This document shows, piece by piece, positions 1 through 5,387 of a DNA stretch of 5,387 bases. The notes under the pieces were generated by a model, which worked only from the letters and a program-made list of their open reading frames with translations, was not told the DNA's origin and made no database searches. Origin of the DNA: Stenotrophomonas sp. (lineage in GTDB: Bacteria > Pseudomonadota > Gammaproteobacteria > Xanthomonadales > Xanthomonadaceae); contig DMZT01000197.1 in assembly GCA_003484865.1 (NCBI GenBank), positions 1 through 5,387 of the forward strand, read 5' to 3'. The stretch's first letter is position 1. Each line of letters begins with the position of its first letter. A program made the position numbers and the translations under genes.

Positions 1-13
1 CGCTGGCCGGCTC
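1..13. repeat. Right half of a SMAG/REP-like element, cut by the window edge
   Basis: The first bases read as a loop (GCT) followed by the arm GGCCGGCTC (5-13). This is what remains of a stem-loop whose left arm, predicted GAGCCGGCC after a GTAG, would lie just outside the window. It is called mainly because a complete element of the same design follows 12 nt later. The missing left arm is a prediction and cannot be seen. Confidence 0.45.
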
Positions 14-25
14 CCCGCAGAGCGG

Positions 26-50
26 GTAGCACCCGACCGTTGGTCGGGTG
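26..50 (+). repeat. SMAG-type (GTAG) REP stem-loop
   Basis: GTAG (26-29) is immediately followed by a perfect inverted repeat: arm CACCCGACC (30-38), loop GTT (39-41), arm GGTCGGGTG (42-50). A GTAG head plus a short imperfection-free hairpin of about 21-25 nt is the layout of the SMAG palindromic elements known from Stenotrophomonas maltophilia, which belong to the wider REP class mobilised or maintained by RAYT-type transposases. There is no T-tract after the stem, so it is not a canonical intrinsic terminator. Such elements often sit in 3' flanks and can stabilise upstream mRNA. The gene it would follow lies outside the window. Assignment to the SMAG family is from memory of the family layout, not from a search. 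Confidence 0.7.
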
Positions 51-54
51 TCCG

Positions 55-66
55 CGCGGGCCCGCG
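55..66. repeat. 12-bp GC palindrome next to the REP element
   Basis: CGCGGGCCCGCG is a perfect 12-bp palindrome 4 nt after the SMAG-like hairpin. A further weak stem, CCCGC (14-18) pairing with GCGGG (22-26), lies between the two REP units. Palindromes without a loop form poor RNA hairpins, and this one may be chance in GC-rich DNA. No protein-binding role can be assigned. Confidence 0.3.
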
Positions 67-100
67 TGAATTCTTCGCATTCCCGTAGTGAACGCAGCGC

Positions 101-106
101 TATGCT
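101..106 (+). promoter_or_regulatory. Possible -10 element (TATGCT) for the DUF937 gene
   Basis: TATGCT matches TATAAT at four of six positions and would give a leader of about 25-30 nt before the GTG at 140. No convincing -35 is visible at the usual spacing; the nearest weak candidate, TTCGCA (74-79), is 21 nt away, which is too far. The call rests on position and the -10 match only. Confidence 0.25.
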
Positions 107-139
107 CGGGCGGTTCCCATCCCTGCCCTGGAGTCCGCC

Positions 140-754
140 GTGAATACCGAATCACTTGCCGCGTCCCTCTTCCAGCAACTGCAGCAGGGCCAAGGCCTGC
201 AGCAGGTCTCCCAGCAGCTGGGCATCGACCCCAACCAGGCCAGCACCGCGGTCGGCGCCGCCCTGCCCCTGCTGCTCGGCGCGATGGGGCGCAATGCGCA
301 GGAACCTCAAGGCGCACAGGCACTGCTGGGCGCGCTGCAGCGTGATCATGCGCCGGCCAGTGCCGGGAGCGGCGTCGATCTGGGCGGGCTGCTCGGCAGC
401 GTGCTGGGCGGCGGTGGCGGCAATGCCACCAACGGCGCCGGGATACTCGGCCACATCTTCGGCGGCAACACTGACCGTGCCACCCAGGGCCTGAGCCAGG
501 CCACCGGGCTGGACAGCAGCAAGACCAGCCAGCTGCTCGCGATCCTTGCGCCGATCGTGATGTCCTATTTGGCCCAGCGCTTCGCCAGCGGCGGCAACGC
601 CAGCCCCGGCCAGCTCAGCCAGGCCCTCGGCCAGGAAGCCCAGAGCGCCAACAGCGGTGGCCTGCTGACCTCCGTGCTGGACCAGGACGGGGATGGGCAG
701 CTGGGCGTCGGCGATCTGCTCAAGCTCGGCGGCGGTCTGTTCGGCAAGCGCTGA
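140..754 (+). CDS. DUF937 family protein (YidB-like)
   Basis: This is a 204-residue protein of the DUF937 family (related to E. coli YidB), whose function is unknown. The start is GTG at 140, chosen because GGAG lies at 130-133 with a 6-nt spacer. The N-terminus is Gln-rich and helical (LFQQLQQGQGLQQVSQQLGI, residues 10-29) and leads into a hydrophobic helix with ALPLLLGAMGRN (41-52), typical of the family. Two Gly-rich segments follow (about 80-110), then a second helical hydrophobic stretch, QLLAILAPIVMSYLAQRF (131-148). Near the end, residues 181-192 read DQDGDGQLGVGD, an EF-hand-like loop with Asp at positions 1, 3, 5 and 12, which suggests calcium binding. Many DUF937 proteins share a similar Asp-rich tail. 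There is no signal peptide, so a cytoplasmic location is likely. It is separated from katG by 201 nt and need not be cotranscribed with it. Confidence 0.88.
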   Translation: MNTESLAASLFQQLQQGQGLQQVSQQLGIDPNQASTAVGAALPLLLGAMGRNAQEPQGAQALLGALQRDHAPASAGSGVDLGGLLGSVLGGGGGNATNGAGILGHIFGGNTDRATQGLSQATGLDSSKTSQLLAILAPIVMSYLAQRFASGGNASPGQLSQALGQEAQSANSGGLLTSVLDQDGDGQLGVGDLLKLGGGLFGKR

Positions 755-769
755 AGGCAATCGCTCGAA

Positions 770-806
770 ATAGCCTGCGCCTATCGCATTGGTTGATTCA
801 TTCGAA
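770..806 (+). promoter_or_regulatory. Candidate OxyR-type binding site upstream of katG
   Basis: ATAG (770-773), 7 nt, CTAT (781-784) form one perfect tetranucleotide dyad of the OxyR pattern (ATAG-N7-CTAT-N7-ATAG-N7-CTAT). In the correct phase follow GTTG (792-795) and CGAA (803-806), each matching two of four expected bases. The inner T and A of the consensus half-site are replaced by C and G, which keeps the symmetry. katG and katA are OxyR-regulated in Xanthomonas campestris, which supports the reading. Against it, the second half is degenerate, and the first stretch could also serve as a -10 (TAGCCT, 771-776). The site is about 150-185 nt before the katG start, so it requires a long leader. 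Confidence 0.4.
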
Positions 807-819
807 TGTACCGAATGAA
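797..819. promoter_or_regulatory. Perfect 8-bp inverted repeat, possible operator
   Basis: TTCATTCG (797-804) and CGAATGAA (812-819) are exact reverse complements separated by 7 nt. The left arm also overlaps a self-palindrome, ATTCGAAT (800-807). It sits in the AT-richer core of the gap before katG and overlaps the right end of the OxyR-like site. No T-tract follows, so a terminator for the DUF937 gene is unlikely. A dimeric regulator's operator is the simplest reading; the regulator is not known. Confidence 0.45.
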
Positions 820-943
820 CGGCAGTGATTACCGTGTGGGCACGCCTTCACATCGCGGTGCTTTACGGCCAGGTGTGCGGGCAACCTTCCCGACGTCGCC
901 ATCGCCTCCCCCACGCCGATGGTGGCCACGTTCGCCAGTACAC

Positions 944-949
944 AGGTAG
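944..949 (+). promoter_or_regulatory. Ribosome binding site of katG
   Basis: AGGTAG matches AGGAGG at five of six positions and lies 6 nt before the ATG at 956, which fixes the katG start. The TAG inside this site (947-949) is also the stop of a small upstream open frame that begins at 806. Confidence 0.65.
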
Positions 950-3190
<2,241 letters not shown>

Positions 3191-3214
3191 TTCACCACCG
3201 TAGCCATACACAAC

Positions 3215-3240
3215 GACCGGGCCGCATGGCCCGGTCTTTT
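3215..3240 (+). terminator. Intrinsic terminator of katG, between convergent genes
   Basis: GACCGGGCC (3215-3223), loop GCAT (3224-3227), GGCCCGGTC (3228-3236), then TTTT (3237-3240): a perfect 9-bp GC-rich stem with a T-run, starting 24 nt after the katG stop. It lies between katG and hslR, which converge. Read on the minus strand, the stem is followed by GTTGTGT, a poorer T-rich tail, so it may also stop hslR transcripts, less efficiently. Confidence 0.9.
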
Positions 3241-3259
3241 CATGCGTGCGGTGCGCGGC

Positions 3260-3664
3260 TCACAGCGCGTCCAGATCACCCAGCGCACGGATCAACCGGC
3301 GCGCGCGTTTGTCCGGCTTGTGCTCCGGCGGCTGGTAACCGTTCTTCGCCGCGGCACGCTGCAGGCGCAGCTCCGCGCGGCGTGCAAGCGAGGCCTCGCT
3401 CTCGGCGTACAACTGCTGGGCCACCGGGGCCGGGCCGCGCATCTCGCTGAGCCCAAGCACCTGGATATCGAACACTTCATCGCCACGGCTGATCTGCAGC
3501 GCTTCGCCCACGCGCACCGCGCGCGAGGATTTCGGGCGTTGCCCGGCCACATCCACCTTGCCGGTTTCCACCGCCTGTTTGGCCAGGCTGCGGGTTCGAT
3601 AGAACCGTGCGGCCCAGAGCCACACATCCAGCCGCACGGCGGCCAATGGGGTTGCTTCGATCAT
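3260..3664 (-). CDS. hslR: Hsp15, S4-domain ribosome-associated heat shock protein
   Basis: This 134-residue basic protein matches Hsp15 of E. coli (133 residues) end to end. The S4 RNA-binding domain spans about residues 9-65, with the signature RLDVWLWAARFYRTRSLAKQ (11-30) and GKVDVAGQRPKSSRAVRVG (35-53). The C-terminus is a basic tail with PDKRARRLIRAL (117-128), the counterpart of the PDKKERR tail of the E. coli protein. In E. coli, Hsp15 binds free 50S subunits that carry a blocked peptidyl-tRNA and helps recycle them. The ATG at 3664 is the only plausible start: an in-frame TGA lies 12 nt before it. The nearest Shine-Dalgarno-like GGAG (3681-3678) is 13 nt away, which is long. The upstream lipoprotein gene ends only 9 nt away, so coupled translation in one operon is likely. 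It converges on katG across the terminator. Confidence 0.92.
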   Translation of the reverse strand: MIEATPLAAVRLDVWLWAARFYRTRSLAKQAVETGKVDVAGQRPKSSRAVRVGEALQISRGDEVFDIQVLGLSEMRGPAPVAQQLYAESEASLARRAELRLQRAAAKNGYQPPEHKPDKRARRLIRALGDLDAL

Positions 3665-3673
3665 GCGGGTGAT

Positions 3674-3997
3674 TCAACTCCCCGGCTCAGCCGGTCGTCG
3701 GTTCAGCGGTTGCGGTGCCGATGGATCGCCACGGCAGCCAGTGCCACCGATCAGCGTGGGAACCCCCGCATCCAGATCGCGTCGCTGGCTGCCGACCTGG
3801 CATTCCGGTCGGTCCATGGGCCGTACCTGTGCGTCGCGCAGGCGGTCGTCCGTACTCGAACATGCGGCCAGCGAGGCGCCAATCAAGAGGGCCAGCGCGG
3901 TGGGGATGAACCGGTCATCCAGAAGGATCTGCAGCCGGCCAGCGGCCGGCACTACCGGGGCAGCGGCTGACGTGCGTTGAGACGCGGAAGTACGCAT
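3674..3997 (-). CDS. Small putative lipoprotein, function unknown
   Basis: This is a 107-residue product with a hydrophobic segment FIPTALALLIGASLAAC (30-46) ending in a lipobox, L-A-A-C, with C46 as the acylated residue. Ser at +2 favours the outer membrane. The mature part would be 62 residues, hydrophilic and rich in Arg, Asp and Pro, with two more cysteines (C66, C88) that could form a disulfide in the periplasm. I recognise no named family. The ATG at 3997 is supported by a strong ribosome binding site, AAGGGGA (4011-4005), 7 nt away. With that start the segment before the hydrophobic core is about 29 residues, including LLDD just before it, unusually long and acidic for a signal peptide. 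No in-frame ATG or GTG lies between; an ATG at 3918 is one frame off. The gene sits directly upstream of hslR on the same strand and is divergent from the MATE gene. Confidence 0.7.
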   Translation of the reverse strand: MRTSASQRTSAAAPVVPAAGRLQILLDDRFIPTALALLIGASLAACSSTDDRLRDAQVRPMDRPECQVGSQRRDLDAGVPTLIGGTGCRGDPSAPQPLNRRPAEPGS

Positions 3998-4004
3998 CGC
4001 GATA

Positions 4005-4011
4005 TCCCCTT
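4005..4011 (-). promoter_or_regulatory. Ribosome binding site of the lipoprotein gene
   Basis: On the minus strand AAGGGGA lies 7 nt before the ATG at 3997. It is one of the strongest such sites in the window and is the main reason to accept the long N-terminus of the lipoprotein. Confidence 0.65.
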
Positions 4012-4022
4012 GATGGGCTTGG

Positions 4023-4031
4023 TGCTAGTGT
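4023..4031 (+). promoter_or_regulatory. Possible extended -10 promoter of the MATE gene
   Basis: TG, one base, TAGTGT: an extended -10 whose hexamer matches TATAAT at three of six positions. It would start transcription near 4038, leaving a leader of about 24 nt before the ATG at 4062. No good -35 is visible upstream (TTGATG at 4010-4015 is too close). The promoter of the divergent lipoprotein gene must lie in the same 64-nt gap or in the start of the MATE coding region, but I cannot place it. Confidence 0.3.
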
Positions 4032-4061
4032 GCCGCTCTCTGAGCTCGATCTCCAGCGCAC

Positions 4062-5387
4062 ATGGCCAAAGCGCCGCTTGACCTGACCACGGGCCCGATC
4101 GGGCGCAATCTGTTCCTGTTCGCCCTGCCGATCCTGGCCGGCAACATCGCCCAGTCGATGAACGGCTCGGTGAACGCGATCTGGGTCGGCCGCTTCCTCG
4201 GCGAGGCGGCGCTGACCGCCACCGCGAACGCCAACAACATCATGTTCTTCCTGATCGGCTCGGTGTTCGGGATCGGCATGGCCGCCTCGATCCTGATCGG
4301 CCAGTCGATGGGTGCCCGCGACCTGCCCCAGGCCCGGCGCGTGATGGGCACCAGCGCCACCTTCTTCATCGGCCTGTCGGTGGTGATCGCGATCGCCGGC
4401 TGGTGGCTGTCGCATCCATTGCTGGCGGCGATGGGCACACCGGCCGAATCACTGCCGCTGGCCGAGGCCTACCTGCGCATCATCTTCCTGGCGATGCCGA
4501 CGCTGTATGCCTTCGCCTTCCTGAGCTCTGCGCTGCGCGGCGTGGGCGACTCCCGCACGCCGTTCCGCTTCCTGCTGCTGTCGGTGGTGCTGGATATCGG
4601 CTTCAACCCGCTGCTGATCTTCGGCATCGGCCCGTTCCCACAGCTGGGCATCGCCGGCGCGGCGTGGGCCACGTTGATCGCGCAGACCCTCTCACTGCTC
4701 GGCCTGCTCTGGTACATGCGCAACAAGCGGCATGTGCTGTGGTTGGGGCGCAAGGACATGGCGCTGTTCAAGATCGATGGCGAGATCCTGCGCGCCTTGG
4801 TGGTCAAGGGCGTGCCGATGGGCCTGCAGATGGTGCTGATCTCGCTGTCGATGATCCTGATGATGACCATGGTCAACAGCTACGGCACCGACACTGCCGC
4901 CGCGTATGGCGCCTCGCTGCAGCTGTGGACCTACGTGCAGATGCCGGCGATGGCGATCGGCGCGGCGTGCTCGACCATGGCCGCGCAGAACGTCGGCGCG
5001 CAGCGCTGGGACCGCGTGCGCGGCACCGCCCGCAGCGGCGTGCTCTACAACTTCCTGCTGACCGGCGTGCTGATCCTGCCGCTGATCCTGCTCGACCGAT
5101 ACACGCTCGCCCTGTTCCTGCCCGAAGGCAGCCAGGCGCTGGAGGTGGCGCGCCACCTCAACCACATCGCGGTGTGGTCGTTCCTGTTCTTCGGGGTGAA
5201 CTTCGTGATCTCCGGCGTGGTGCGTTCGACCGGCGCAGTGATTCCGCCGCTGCTGATCCTGGCCGCCTCGCTGTGGGGCATCCGCGTGCCCTTCGCCGAG
5301 CTGCTGCAGGACCGCTGGGGCGCCGACGCGGGGTGGTGGAGTTTCCCGGTCAGCTCGTTCTGCGCGATGCTGATGTCGCTGGCGTAT
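4062..5387 (+). CDS. MATE family multidrug efflux transporter (3' end outside window)
   Basis: The frame is open from the ATG at 4062 to the last base, giving 442 codons without a stop; family members usually have about 450-480 residues, so only a short C-terminus is missing. MATE proteins are inner-membrane antiporters that use H+ or Na+ to export cationic drugs and other small molecules. About 12 hydrophobic segments can be seen in two halves, the first starting near residues 17-42, the second near 248. Family motifs appear in both halves: GQSMGARD (80-87) with its counterpart AAQNVGAQRWDRVR (307-320), and LRGVGDSRTP (158-167) with its counterpart GVVRSTGAVIPP (385-396). The ATG at 4062 is fixed by an in-frame TGA at 4041-4043 with no other start between. 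No good Shine-Dalgarno precedes it. Substrate cannot be told from sequence. It is divergent from the lipoprotein-hslR pair. Confidence 0.93.
   Translation, partial: MAKAPLDLTTGPIGRNLFLFALPILAGNIAQSMNGSVNAIWVGRFLGEAALTATANANNIMFFLIGSVFGIGMAASILIGQSMGARDLPQARRVMGTSATFFIGLSVVIAIAGWWLSHPLLAAMGTPAESLPLAEAYLRIIFLAMPTLYAFAFLSSALRGVGDSRTPFRFLLLSVVLDIGFNPLLIFGIGPFPQLGIAGAAWATLIAQTLSLLGLLWYMRNKRHVLWLGRKDMALFKIDGEILRALVVKGVPMGLQMVLISLSMILMMTMVNSYGTDTAAAYGASLQLWTYVQMPAMAIGAACSTMAAQNVGAQRWDRVRGTARSGVLYNFLLTGVLILPLILLDRYTLALFLPEGSQALEVARHLNHIAVWSFLFFGVNFVISGVVRSTGAVIPPLLILAASLWGIRVPFAELLQDRWGADAGWWSFPVSSFCAMLMSLAY

Noticed and set aside
152..760. 202-codon open frame on the minus strand over the DUF937 gene
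   Set aside because: It is a near-complete mirror of the DUF937 coding region. The opposite strand has the family match, the ribosome binding site and the Asp loop.
922..929. GTGGCCAC palindrome in the katG leader
   Set aside because: Eight-base GC-rich palindromes are common by chance here and nothing else nearby supports a binding site.
3682..3694. CCGGCT-C-AGCCGG dyad near the 3' end of the lipoprotein gene
   Set aside because: The single-base centre cannot form a hairpin loop without opening the stem, no T-tract follows on either strand, and it lies within coding sequence of GC-rich DNA.
3242..3970. 242-codon open frame on the plus strand across hslR and the lipoprotein gene
   Set aside because: It is antisense to a clear Hsp15. 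Its product is Arg/Gln/His-rich with no domain, and its start lies directly after the katG terminator with no ribosome binding site.
3915..5281. Several minus-strand open frames opposite the MATE gene (3915-4415, 4025-4438, 4469-4876, 4692-5165, 5045-5281)
   Set aside because: The plus strand encodes a continuous 442-residue MATE transporter with family motifs in both halves; the minus frames are its shadows.

Overview
The window is GC-rich (about two-thirds G+C by eye), with the strong G/C third-position bias of a high-GC proteobacterium. The best taxonomic clue is at the left edge: a GTAG tetranucleotide directly followed by a perfect 9-bp stem with a 3-nt loop (26-50), preceded by the surviving right arm of a second such element (1-13). 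This is the layout of SMAG (GTAG) REP elements described in Stenotrophomonas maltophilia. The protein content (DUF937 protein, KatG, Hsp15, MATE exporter) fits Stenotrophomonas or a close Xanthomonadaceae relative. The genus is an inference; the species cannot be told.

Layout, left to right. (1) 1-139: REP-like repeats and GC-rich palindromes, then a possible -10 and a clear ribosome binding site. (2) 140-754, +: DUF937 protein with a C-terminal EF-hand-like Asp loop. (3) 755-955: a 201-nt gap with an AT-richer core holding two overlapping dyads, one resembling part of an OxyR site. (4) 956-3190, +: complete katG, a bifunctional catalase-peroxidase with all expected catalytic residues and a long adduct loop. 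(5) 3191-3259: a strong hairpin terminator between convergent genes. (6) 3260-3664, -: Hsp15 (hslR), a ribosome-associated S4-domain RNA-binding protein. (7) 3674-3997, -: a small putative lipoprotein, 9 nt upstream of hslR and probably cotranscribed with it. (8) 3998-4061: a 64-nt divergent control region. (9) 4062 to the right edge, +: a MATE-family multidrug exporter, cut off at its 3' end.

The genes do not form one pathway. katG detoxifies peroxide and is probably under oxidative-stress control. hslR rescues stalled 50S subunits in the E. coli model. The MATE protein exports cationic or other small molecules. A loose stress-protection theme is possible, but the strands and the terminator divide the window into at least four transcription units. 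I see no new defence system, mobile element, CRISPR array, tRNA or rRNA. The points most worth checking are the katG upstream dyads, the odd N-terminus of the small lipoprotein and the expanded KatG loop.
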